The notes below the pieces were generated by a model. It searched no databases and was not told the origin of the DNA. It saw nothing but the letters and a program-made list of their open reading frames with translations. The position numbers and the translations under genes were made by a program. Below, in pieces: positions 24,942-32,659 of a DNA stretch of 34,258 nucleotides. How positions within the stretch are numbered: the stretch's first letter is position 1; each line of letters opens with the position of its first letter. The stretch comes from JANXQE01 sp035651635 (GTDB lineage Bacteria > Verrucomicrobiota > Verrucomicrobiia > Limisphaerales > UBA8199): contig DASRFK010000096.1 in the NCBI GenBank assembly GCA_035651635.1, forward strand, positions 1 to 34,258. Direction: 5' to 3'.

Positions 24942-26030
24942 ATGAAACTCTTTGTTGCCGGACTTAGCTTCAAAACCGCGCCCGTGGCCGTGCGTGAGCA
25001 ATTGGCGGTGCAAGCAGGGCGGCTGCGCTGTTATGGCTGCCGTCTGAAATTGCGCGGGGAACTCTCGGAAGTGGTACTGGTCTCGACGTGTAACCGGGTG
25101 GAGATCTATGGCGTCGCGCCGGTGGTTCGAGGCCGCGTCGAAGGGCTGTTCAAGGAATTGGCCAACAATGATACGGATTTTTCCCCCTACCTTTATGTCA
25201 AGGAGGGCGCGGAGGCCATCGAGCACCTCTTTTCGGTCGTCAGCGGCCTGGATTCGATGGTGATCGGCGAAACGGAGATCACCGGCCAGGTCAAGCAAGC
25301 CTATCAAGCGGCGCAAGAGGCCGGGCTGACGGGGCGGTGGACCAACCGCCTGTTTCAGACGGCGCTCCAAACAGCCAAGGAGATCCGCACGCAAACTGGA
25401 GTTGGCCGCGGCTCGACGTCGGTCGGCAGCGTGGCGGTCGAGTTAGCCGAACGGATCTTTGATCGGGACCTGTCCGGCAAGACAGTGATGATTATCGGCG
25501 CGGGCAAAATGGGCGAGGCTTGTGTGCGGCACCTGGCGAAGAAGGCCGCCCATGCCGTGCTGGTGACCAATCGCTCCTATGAGCGCGCGGTCAATCTGGC
25601 CAATGAATTTGGCGGCCGGGCGGTCCACTTCGATCAGCTTCTTACGACCATGGCCGAGGCGGATATCGTGGTGAGTTCGACCGGTTGCCCCCACACGATT
25701 CTTAATCGGGATGACCTCGCGTCCATCATGCCGGCGCGCCGGAATCGGCCGCTCTTTTTGGTCGATATCGCCGTGCCGCGCGATATTGATTCCGACGTAC
25801 AGCAACTGCCCAACGTCTACCTGTACAACGTCGACCACCTGGAAGCGATCGTGCGCGAGAACGTGCGCTTGCGCGAGCAGGAGTTGGCGCAGTGCCGCAG
25901 CATCATCGCGCAACGCGCGGCTGCGCTCCTGGCCCGTTTTGTCCCGCCCCCGGCGGCCCGGCCGCAGCCGGCTCGCAGCGCTCCCCGGGAAGCCTGGCTC
26001 TTAGGCGGCGTGGCCGCCTGCCCTGGTTGA
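24942..26030 (+). CDS. hemA: Glutamyl-tRNA reductase
   Basis: This enzyme makes glutamate-1-semialdehyde from Glu-tRNA with NADPH, the first committed step of heme synthesis by the C5 route. The catalytic Cys50 lies in 'LVSTCNRVEIYG'; 'GLDSMVIGETEITGQVK' and the NADPH site 'VMIIGAGKMGE' follow; 'FLVDIAVPRDID' and 'NVYLYNVDHLEAI' complete the family pattern. At 362 residues it is shorter than the usual 420 or so: the dimerisation domain stops soon after 'RLREQELAQCRSIIAQRAAALLA' in two helices and ends in a Pro/Ala-rich tail. Short HemA may be normal in this lineage, or the tail may reflect a frameshift. Its place inside a cytochrome locus with 59 heme sites suggests matched heme supply. Confidence 0.93.
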   Translation: MKLFVAGLSFKTAPVAVREQLAVQAGRLRCYGCRLKLRGELSEVVLVSTCNRVEIYGVAPVVRGRVEGLFKELANNDTDFSPYLYVKEGAEAIEHLFSVVSGLDSMVIGETEITGQVKQAYQAAQEAGLTGRWTNRLFQTALQTAKEIRTQTGVGRGSTSVGSVAVELAERIFDRDLSGKTVMIIGAGKMGEACVRHLAKKAAHAVLVTNRSYERAVNLANEFGGRAVHFDQLLTTMAEADIVVSSTGCPHTILNRDDLASIMPARRNRPLFLVDIAVPRDIDSDVQQLPNVYLYNVDHLEAIVRENVRLREQELAQCRSIIAQRAAALLARFVPPPAARPQPARSAPREAWLLGGVAACPG

Positions 26031-26070
26031 TCGATAACCAACACGATGCTCGCTGAAACGAGCTCAATCA

Positions 26071-26238
26071 GTGAAACCATTCAAACAACAGATTTCGACG
26101 GAAGCACCCGCCGCGAGTCCGCGGTCGATCCTGGAGCTTTCGTTGGAAAACGCGGCTTCGCCTCGAAGCGGCGTTTGGCTGCGCCGCCTGACTCCTGGGC
26201 TGCGCATGATTCAGTCGAAACGAAAGCGCCTCGCATGA
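26071..26238 (+). CDS. Possible 55-residue basic protein behind hemA
   Basis: A GTG-started frame of 55 codons lies 40 bases after hemA. Its translation ends in a basic amphipathic stretch (WLRRLTPGLRMIQSKRKRLA) preceded by 'SILELSLENAASPRSG'. Third codon positions are about 64% G/C, in line with coding. The tail faintly recalls the start of FliO-like cytoplasmic domains, but without the rest of that domain, so it may be a truncated remnant. A competing frame overlaps it. Confidence 0.25.
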   Translation: MKPFKQQISTEAPAASPRSILELSLENAASPRSGVWLRRLTPGLRMIQSKRKRLA

Positions 26239-26270
26239 CCGTGTAATTCAGACCCGCGAACAATGAAAAT

Positions 26271-28586
26271 ATGAAAATAAAAGCTCTCCTCAACACAGCT
26301 CCAGCACGGCTCGCCGCGCTGGGACTGCTTACGGTGGCCGCCGCCCTGCCGGGGCGCGCCGCAACGCCGGCTCTCACGCCGCAGGTCCTCGCCCGACCCT
26401 TAACTCCGGGCGACAAAACCCTCTACGGTCTGCCCGCCAGTATGGAAGTTTCCGGCGGCCTTTCCACGGTTGGCCTCGGCACCCCTGTTTATCTCGAAGC
26501 CCAGATCAACAGCGCGATACCGGCTGCCGACGTCACGAACGTGACCTGGAACCTTGCCAGTACTCCGTTCAACTCACTGGCCGTGCTCCAACCCAGTCCG
26601 CTCGGCACCAATGTGCCTATTTATGAGCCTGGTGATCGCCCCGCTTATCAAATAGTGGGTCGCATGCTCTTGCGCCCCGATCTGACCGGCCAGTTCTCGG
26701 TCACCGTCTCGATTGCCACGTCCAAGGAAGGATCCACTAACCTCACCTTCAACATCACTTCCGCCAAGTATCTGGGCGCTTATACCTGCGAACTTTGCCA
26801 TGGCGGCGGCCACGTCGCGGAGAATAAGTTCGATTCCTGGCAACAAACCGCTCATTCCCAAATCTTCAAGCAAGGCATCGATGGCGAGCTCGGCCATTAC
26901 AGCCAATCCTGCCTGGCCTGCCACACTCAAGGGTACGATGCTAATACCAATGCGGTTAATGATGGGTTCGATGACATTATGCAGCAGACCGGTTGGGTGT
27001 TCCCGACCGTTCAGACCAACGGCAACTGGGATGCCCTGCCGTATCAACTCCAGAGCCTCGGCAATATCGGGTGCGAGAATTGCCACGGCCCCGGCAGTGA
27101 ACATGCCGCCGCCCTGGGCAACACCAATGTCGCCTTTTGGCCGCGCCTGTCGGTAACGGTTAACTCAGGCGATTGCAATCAGTGCCACGACGCCCCGACT
27201 CATCACATTAAGGGCACCGAGTGGTACACTTCCGGCCACGCTAATACAACCCGGATTCCGACCGGGCCCACGCGGTCTGCCTGCGTTGCCTGCCACACCT
27301 CCAACGGATTCCTGGCCCGGTTCGATCCCTCGATCACCAGCACCAATACCAGTTACGCCGCCATTGGTTGCCAAACCTGCCATGAGCCTCATGGGCAGAC
27401 CTCGCCAACCAACAACCCGCATTTGCTGCGGAAATTGGATGCCGTGACGATGCCGGATGGCACCGTGGTTTCCAATGCTGGCGAAGGCGCCCTGTGCTTG
27501 CAATGCCATCGCGTGCGCAACGGTGCCGCGGCGACCAATGTCGCCAATTACCAACAAGGCAAGCCAACCTGGATGGGCGGTTCAAGCTTCGGCGTGCATG
27601 ACAGCCCGCAGGGAGACATGATCGAAGGAGTCAACGCGATCACCTATGGGCAGAATATTCCCAGCTCTGCTCACCGCTACACCGTCACCAACTTGTGCGT
27701 TGGCTGCCATATGCAAGCCACTGCCACGGATACTAAAGATCCTTCGTTCCTCAAGGCGGGTGGACACACCTTCCATATGAGCTATTCGCTGGTCTCAACC
27801 AACGGTGTCACCAACACGGTTGACCGAGTGGATGCCTGCTTCCAATGCCACGGCCCCATCACCGCCTTCGATATGCCGAAACAGGATTACAACGGCGACG
27901 GAGTCATTGAAGGCGTGCAGACGGAAGTGCAACACATGCTGGATAAACTTTCGACCATGTTGCCCAAGGCTGGCTATCTGAGTAATGGCAACTACGTGGC
28001 TGATGGCCTGGTCAAAGCCAGCATCTCGACCCAGACCAATTGGCCAACCAAGTTCCTCAACGCCGCCTACAATTGGCAGTTTGTAAATAATGACGGCAGC
28101 AAAGGCGTGCATAACGCACCTTTCGCCACCGGTTTGCTCAAAGCCTCGATGGCCGACCTGACCGGTGACGCCAACAACGATGGTTTGCCGGATGCCTGGC
28201 AGGCCCAGTACTTTGGTTCGGCGAATAATCCCAGCGCGGGTCCGAATGCGAACCCGTCAGGTGACGGCGTGCCCAACTGGTTAAAATATAACCTCGGGCT
28301 TGATCCGACAGTGCCGGGAACCAGCATGCCCGACGGCGTGGTATTTGCCAACGGCAAGAACCTGGTCAACTCGGGTGCGACCAATACCCTGGCCATCTAT
28401 ACGGCGGCCGAGATCGCCTTCAACACCGAGGCCGGCAAGAACTATCAGGTGCAGGCCATCTCCTCTTTGACCAGCACTTGGTCGAACGTTGGAAGCCCAA
28501 TTGCCGGCACCGGCACTTCGATGAGCTATGTGACCCCCACGCGCGGTAATGCTCAGCAGTTCTTCCGCGTAGTTACCCTCCCGTAA
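26271..28586 (+). CDS. Secreted nine-heme cytochrome c with C-terminal beta module
   Basis: The 771-residue protein has a signal peptide (1-30, ending PGRAA), a beta-rich region of about 140 residues that looks like an Ig/fibronectin fold, nine CXXCH motifs between Cys173 and about residue 527 (CELCH, CLACH, CENCH, CNQCH, CVACH, CQTCH, CLQCH, CVGCH, CFQCH), a calcium-loop-like 'DANNDGLPDAWQ' at about 635, and a final module 'YQVQAISSLTSTWSNVG' to 'QQFFRVVTLP'. The heme part recalls cytochrome c554/octaheme-type families. Size, export signal and adhesion-like modules suggest an outer or cell-surface terminal cytochrome, but no lipobox or secretion tag is seen. The ATG at 26263 is followed at once by a stop, fixing 26271. 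A strong terminator follows. Confidence 0.88.
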   Translation: MKIKALLNTAPARLAALGLLTVAAALPGRAATPALTPQVLARPLTPGDKTLYGLPASMEVSGGLSTVGLGTPVYLEAQINSAIPAADVTNVTWNLASTPFNSLAVLQPSPLGTNVPIYEPGDRPAYQIVGRMLLRPDLTGQFSVTVSIATSKEGSTNLTFNITSAKYLGAYTCELCHGGGHVAENKFDSWQQTAHSQIFKQGIDGELGHYSQSCLACHTQGYDANTNAVNDGFDDIMQQTGWVFPTVQTNGNWDALPYQLQSLGNIGCENCHGPGSEHAAALGNTNVAFWPRLSVTVNSGDCNQCHDAPTHHIKGTEWYTSGHANTTRIPTGPTRSACVACHTSNGFLARFDPSITSTNTSYAAIGCQTCHEPHGQTSPTNNPHLLRKLDAVTMPDGTVVSNAGEGALCLQCHRVRNGAAATNVANYQQGKPTWMGGSSFGVHDSPQGDMIEGVNAITYGQNIPSSAHRYTVTNLCVGCHMQATATDTKDPSFLKAGGHTFHMSYSLVSTNGVTNTVDRVDACFQCHGPITAFDMPKQDYNGDGVIEGVQTEVQHMLDKLSTMLPKAGYLSNGNYVADGLVKASISTQTNWPTKFLNAAYNWQFVNNDGSKGVHNAPFATGLLKASMADLTGDANNDGLPDAWQAQYFGSANNPSAGPNANPSGDGVPNWLKYNLGLDPTVPGTSMPDGVVFANGKNLVNSGATNTLAIYTAAEIAFNTEAGKNYQVQAISSLTSTWSNVGSPIAGTGTSMSYVTPTRGNAQQFFRVVTLP

Positions 28587-28609
28587 GCTAGAGTTGGTTG
28601 TTTGCACAC

Positions 28610-28643
28610 GAGCCCTTCCGCAGCAATGCGGAAGGGCTCTTTT
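28610..28643 (+). terminator. Rho-independent terminator after nine-heme cytochrome
   Basis: A perfect 13-base stem (GAGCCCTTCCGCA / TGCGGAAGGGCTC) with a GCAA tetraloop is followed by TTTT. It is 24 bases after the stop codon. Confidence 0.95.
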
Positions 28644-28704
28644 GATTGAAGGTACAAAGGGGCGGGGACGTCTCGTCCCCGGGTACGGTTCCGCAGCGTC
28701 TTTC

Positions 28705-28816
28705 GAGCGTGTTTTAGAATTCGGTTTGGGGTCCCGGTTTTAGGCGGTCCGCTGCCGAAACCGCCTGACTCCAAACTCAGGTGCCCGCCCCCAAGCCGGT
28801 ATTGTAGAGCACCCTA
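28705..28816. repeat. Dispersed palindromic repeat, copy 4
   Basis: It starts GAGCGTGTTTTAGAATTCGG, the exact complement of the right end of copy 3, continues with GGTCCCGGTTTTAGGCGGTCC and CCGAAACCGCCTGACTCC, and ends in GCCGGTATTGTAGAGCACCCT, related to the end of copy 2. It lies just after the terminator of the nine-heme cytochrome. Confidence 0.75.
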
Positions 28817-28874
28817 GAAGAAATGCGGACTAGGCGTCCGCCCCCCTATTAATGGAAAAGCCCCCCGACCGCCC

Positions 28875-29777
28875 TTACTTGCTTTGCGCTTTGAGTTGTT
28901 TCCATGCCTCGACTTCGGCGTGAGACTTGGCCCCGATTTCTCTGAGCTTCTGGGATTGAACGCTCTGAATTTCCTGCAAGTGTTTCATGGCGGCATCCTG
29001 ATCGGCGGTCGAGCCGCTTTGGGCCTGTTGCAGTTGCTTCTGCGCTTCCTGCACTTGCGCCTGCATTTCCGTGACGACTGTGGTGAACTCTTTGAGTGAA
29101 GCTTCAAGCAACAGGCGCGTGCCATCTTCAATCGATACATCGCCATAATTGGGGATTCGCTCTTTTACCGCCTGCGTCGCCTGAGCATTGGCGGCGCTTT
29201 GGCTGGCGCTCACCCGCGTCGCTCCGGCTTCCTCCACGCGCCCAATCGCGCGTGACAAGTCCGCTTCGAATGCCGATCCCCATTCGGGTGCGAGTTGGGC
29301 CAGGACTTCTTTTTTGCCTCCACAATAGAGCGTCACTCCCAGGTAAGAACCCTCCCCTTTGTCCAGGTCAAATCCCTTGATGCCGTCGGCCCGCGCCGCG
29401 TTAGGCGTGGCATTGGTCGCCGAGTCGTAAAACAAAACCGATACTTTGCCATTGGCTTGCTGGAAGGCGGAGAGCACTTGCTCGATCTTATGTGAAAACT
29501 CATTTAAAACGACGCCTGCGTTTGGATCCAGCACCGAATAAAACCGAATTTCAACCGGCTTATCCAAATGTCTCAGCACCGACAATGTGCTTTCGGAAAG
29601 CTGAACTGGGGCCTCGCCGGGTGCGGGCGTTTTGGCAGGGTGATGCAGCCAGAAGGCGGTGACAGCGGCACCGAGGATGAAGGCTGCCAAGCCAAGCAAG
29701 ACGGATTGGCTGCTGCCGTCCCGAAGCCGACGAAGGCGGTTTTGGCTGCCGGCCGAACCGGGTGGTGTTGGTCTCAT
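28875..29777 (-). CDS. Membrane-anchored GldG-like domain protein with coiled coil
   Basis: The 300-residue product has one N-terminal membrane segment (about 25-45), then a periplasmic domain opening 'LSESTLSVLRHLDKPVEIRFY', resembling the GldG/ABC-type 'uncharacterised transport system' domain ('LS..T...L..L..PV.I..F'). The C-terminal third (about 225-290) is rich in Gln, Glu, Lys and Ala with heptad character, a likely coiled coil. GldG proteins normally partner an ABC ATPase and permease (GldA/GldF type); none is seen nearby, so this is an orphan within a cytochrome locus and on the opposite strand. The function is unknown; the family match is by pattern only. Confidence 0.7.
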   Translation of the reverse strand: MRPTPPGSAGSQNRLRRLRDGSSQSVLLGLAAFILGAAVTAFWLHHPAKTPAPGEAPVQLSESTLSVLRHLDKPVEIRFYSVLDPNAGVVLNEFSHKIEQVLSAFQQANGKVSVLFYDSATNATPNAARADGIKGFDLDKGEGSYLGVTLYCGGKKEVLAQLAPEWGSAFEADLSRAIGRVEEAGATRVSASQSAANAQATQAVKERIPNYGDVSIEDGTRLLLEASLKEFTTVVTEMQAQVQEAQKQLQQAQSGSTADQDAAMKHLQEIQSVQSQKLREIGAKSHAEVEAWKQLKAQSK

Positions 29778-30075
29778 GCGATACCGGACTGTGCCAAACC
29801 GTCGGGAAGCAACAAAGCAAAAGTTGGCGATTGCTCCCTGGATGCCAATGCAAGGTGAAAGTCCGACAATATTTGGAAAGCTGGCGCACGGGGGTTGCGG
29901 CTAGCGTTTGCCAGCATGTTGGCGCCTCAGAACAATTCGCAAAATACTCTGGGGCGCGGTGTTGTGCGCGCGCCCGTTCGAGCCCCGGCACCTCGCCGCC
30001 TCTCGCGCATTATTCCAATGAAGTCGGCCGGAGCAGACTCTCCGGTTATTGGTCCTGCGATCCCATTTGCGGCTT
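29778..30075. other. Divergent control region, GldG-like gene and second nine-heme cytochrome
   Basis: About 300 bases between two divergently read genes, so promoters for both are expected here. I see no convincing -35/-10 pair, dyad or terminator. In-frame codons upstream of 30076 reach 30049 but would put nine extra residues before the signal peptide. Confidence 0.4.
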
Positions 30076-31698
30076 ATGAACAGTTGTAAACAAAGACCCC
30101 GTGCAGAGTCGCTGCGGTTCAGCTTGAGGGCAGCGCTTTTGCTATCAATTAGTTTAACTGCTTCCGCCCAGAGCGTTCAACACCTCAGTGTGCCCCAACC
30201 CGGAGGGCTGCCGGGTCAACCCATCCTTACCGGAGTCATTCCCTGGACTAATGGTGTGAGCGTCACCTGGGATGGCCCGGCCGGATATTATCAACTGTTT
30301 GAAAAGAGCAGCCTGACCGATCCTTCCTGGCGCGCCTTGGGCCCGCGGACCAATCTCGTTCGCAGAGCATGGGTTCCCGGAGCTACCACCGCGGCCTTGT
30401 TCCGTGTCTCCGGCCCGGCGCCGCATTACGTCGGTTCTCAAGCGTGTCTCGAGTGTCATCAAACCATTCACGATGGCCTCATGGGCACGCTGCACGCCCA
30501 GGCGTTCACGGCCCTGAAACAGACCCAGCAGGACAACAATCCGAGTTGTTTGCCCTGTCATACGGTGGGCTTCGGCAAGCCGAGCGGCTTTAGCAGCGCG
30601 GCGGCCACTCCGCAGCTGGAAGGTGTCCAATGCGAAAGTTGCCACGGTCCGGCCGGGAACCACGCGGCCAATCCGGACGATCCAACCTCGCGTCCGCGTG
30701 TTGAAATTGCTTCGACGGTTTGTGGAGGGTGTCATGCTGAGATAATCGGTCCACACAGCTTTGCCGGGGTCGCGCCGCATCCGCCCACCTATGAAGAATG
30801 GAAATCCAGTCCGCACTCGAGCGTGGTCGAGGATATGAACCCGACCAACCGCATTGATAGCTGCGGGCGCTGTCACTCCGGCACGGCGCGTTGGACGATG
30901 CTCGAAGGCAAACCGTTGCCGGCCGGGGATGCCAACCTGGGCATCCAGTGCATCAACTGTCACGAGCCCCACAGTAAAACGGCCAACCCTCATCAACTCT
31001 ACAACCCGCTGGCTTCGACTAACGATTATTCTATCACCACCTCCGGAACCCTGGCGGCTCAGTACAATCCCTACATAAACGTCTGCGCTCAGTGCCACAA
31101 CCATCGCGGCGCATCCTGGACCAGTTCGAGCCGGGCCCCGCATCATTCGCCCCAATACAACCTGCTCATCGGCACTGTCGGTCTGTTGGATTCAGGCGCT
31201 CCGCCCCATCAACCGGGTTCGCACGCGTTGCGGATTCAAAATCAATGCGTCGGATGTCATATGCAGTCCACTAATTCCGTGAACGGCGCGCAACCCGCGA
31301 CCAGCGGGCACACTTTCCAAGTTCAAGCGTACGATACCTGCCTGGCGTGCCATCCGTTGCCCGAACAATTGGCGCACTTCACCCAATCTGCCATTTCCAA
31401 CCAGGTGCAAACCATCAAAGCCGCATTGGATTTATGGGCAGTGACCAAGGCTCCCCAGGCCTTGAGTGCGAAGTACGGAACCCGCGCCTGGGAGTATAGC
31501 ACCCCCGGCGATCTATCGCCCGGCGGACCGGGCCCAAGCAGCGCGGAACAAACCCAAATACCCGTCAATATCCAGAAGGCTCGATTCAATCTGTATCTGG
31601 TCCTTTATGACGGCAGTTTCGGTGTTCATAACGGGCCCTTTACGGTCACCCTGCTCGATACCGCTGAAACTTGGGTAGACCAGGAGCTCAGCCAGTGA
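30076..31698 (+). CDS. Secreted nine-heme cytochrome c with N-terminal beta module
   Basis: Starting at ATG 30076 gives 540 residues: a signal peptide (1-32, ending LTASAQ), a beta module of about 80 residues ('VSVTWDGPAGYYQLFEKSSL' to 'AALFRVSGPAP'), and nine CXXCH motifs from Cys124 to about residue 426 (CLECH, CLPCH, CESCH, CGGCH, CGRCH, CINCH, CAQCH, CVGCH, CLACH). The heme part follows the same order and spacing style as the 26271-28586 protein ('CESCHGPAG..HAA', 'CINCHEPH', 'CVGCHMQ'), so the two are paralogues, but the beta module is at the opposite end. The C-terminus 'YDGSFGVHNGPF' parallels 'DGSKGVHNAPF' of the other. It is the first of three genes leading to the outer-membrane barrel, and a role as extracellular or periplasmic partner of that conduit is inferred. 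Confidence 0.88.
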   Translation: MNSCKQRPRAESLRFSLRAALLLSISLTASAQSVQHLSVPQPGGLPGQPILTGVIPWTNGVSVTWDGPAGYYQLFEKSSLTDPSWRALGPRTNLVRRAWVPGATTAALFRVSGPAPHYVGSQACLECHQTIHDGLMGTLHAQAFTALKQTQQDNNPSCLPCHTVGFGKPSGFSSAAATPQLEGVQCESCHGPAGNHAANPDDPTSRPRVEIASTVCGGCHAEIIGPHSFAGVAPHPPTYEEWKSSPHSSVVEDMNPTNRIDSCGRCHSGTARWTMLEGKPLPAGDANLGIQCINCHEPHSKTANPHQLYNPLASTNDYSITTSGTLAAQYNPYINVCAQCHNHRGASWTSSSRAPHHSPQYNLLIGTVGLLDSGAPPHQPGSHALRIQNQCVGCHMQSTNSVNGAQPATSGHTFQVQAYDTCLACHPLPEQLAHFTQSAISNQVQTIKAALDLWAVTKAPQALSAKYGTRAWEYSTPGDLSPGGPGPSSAEQTQIPVNIQKARFNLYLVLYDGSFGVHNGPFTVTLLDTAETWVDQELSQ

Positions 31699-31784
31699 GA
31701 CCTCGGAGCGATAGCTGCCGTGGTTTTGCGGAAGTGTACGACGGTCCATCGCCAATCCGTTTTTAATGTCCTGAGATCCGACTC

Positions 31785-32639
31785 ATGAACAACCTTAACC
31801 TTCCCTTCATTCGAGGGCTGTGTCGGCGCCGCACTTTAGCCCTGACGGCCGGCGCGCTGTCGCTGCTGATGGCCGCGATTTCCTGCCGCAGCGTCAACCG
31901 CTCGGTGGTGCTGCTGCCCGATGTGCCCGGCGCAAAGTATATCGGCTCGAAGGAATGCGAGCAGTGCCATGAGAAACTTTACCGTGATTTTGCCACGGCG
32001 GATCACGCCAAACTTATCGCCGAAGGCAAAAACGCTCTCAACGCGGGCTGCGAATCCTGCCACGGCCCGTGCAGCCTGCATTCCGATTCCGGCGGCGAGG
32101 TCAAGCCTCCGTTCAGTTTCGCGGCGGGCCGTCCCGCGGCGGGGAGTTTCGGCGCGCGCGTGGCCGTCGAGCCGCAGCGTTCGAAAGACACCGTCTGTTT
32201 TCAATGCCACGCTGATGTGCGCGGACAGTTCAGTCTCCCGAGCCATCATCCCGTCCCGGAAGGCAAAATGAGCTGCACGGATTGTCACTCGCCGCATAAG
32301 GGCTCGATCTACCGCGGAGGGGGCACATCGCTGTTATCCGAGAACGAGAGTTGCTTTCGTTGTCACGCCAAGGAGCGCGGGCCGTACGTGTTCGAACACG
32401 AGGCTTCGCGCGAGGGCTGCACCGTCTGTCATGCGGCCCACGGATCGGTCAACGCCAAGCTCCTTACGGTGCGCGATTCCAACCTCTGCATGAAGTGCCA
32501 CTTCCAGCAACTCAGCGGCAGCCAGATTCTCATTGGCGGTTCTGACCACACGTTACGGGTTCAGCAGGGCACGTGCTGGACGGCGGGATGCCATGAGGCC
32601 GTGCACGGTTCGCGCGTGAGCCCCTCGTTGCGCTTCTAA
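31785..32639 (+). CDS. Eight-heme DmsE/MtrA-like conduit cytochrome, possible lipoprotein
   Basis: The 284-residue product has seven CXXCH motifs from Cys58 (CEQCH, CESCH, CFQCH, CTDCH, CFRCH, CTVCH, CMKCH) and a final CX4CH (Cys264-Cys269-His270), eight hemes in all. The repeated 'C..CH..H' spacing and blocks such as 'SCTDCHSPHKG', 'FEHEASREGCTVCHAAHGS' and 'NLCMKCHF' match the DmsE/MtrA family, whose members thread an outer-membrane barrel to carry electrons across. MtrA has ten hemes; Geobacter OmaB-type partners have eight. The leader 'ALSLLMAAISCRSVN' has a Cys after a hydrophobic run, so it may be lipidated. Only 20 bases separate it from the following porin gene, the typical porin-cytochrome pairing. 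Confidence 0.88.
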   Translation: MNNLNLPFIRGLCRRRTLALTAGALSLLMAAISCRSVNRSVVLLPDVPGAKYIGSKECEQCHEKLYRDFATADHAKLIAEGKNALNAGCESCHGPCSLHSDSGGEVKPPFSFAAGRPAAGSFGARVAVEPQRSKDTVCFQCHADVRGQFSLPSHHPVPEGKMSCTDCHSPHKGSIYRGGGTSLLSENESCFRCHAKERGPYVFEHEASREGCTVCHAAHGSVNAKLLTVRDSNLCMKCHFQQLSGSQILIGGSDHTLRVQQGTCWTAGCHEAVHGSRVSPSLRF

Positions 32640-32659
32640 ACCCTTTACCCAAGACGCCG

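Noticed and set aside
24658..24942. 94-residue plus-strand frame upstream of hemA
   Set aside because: Its translation is low-complexity and overlaps other equally open frames on both strands; no support for coding.
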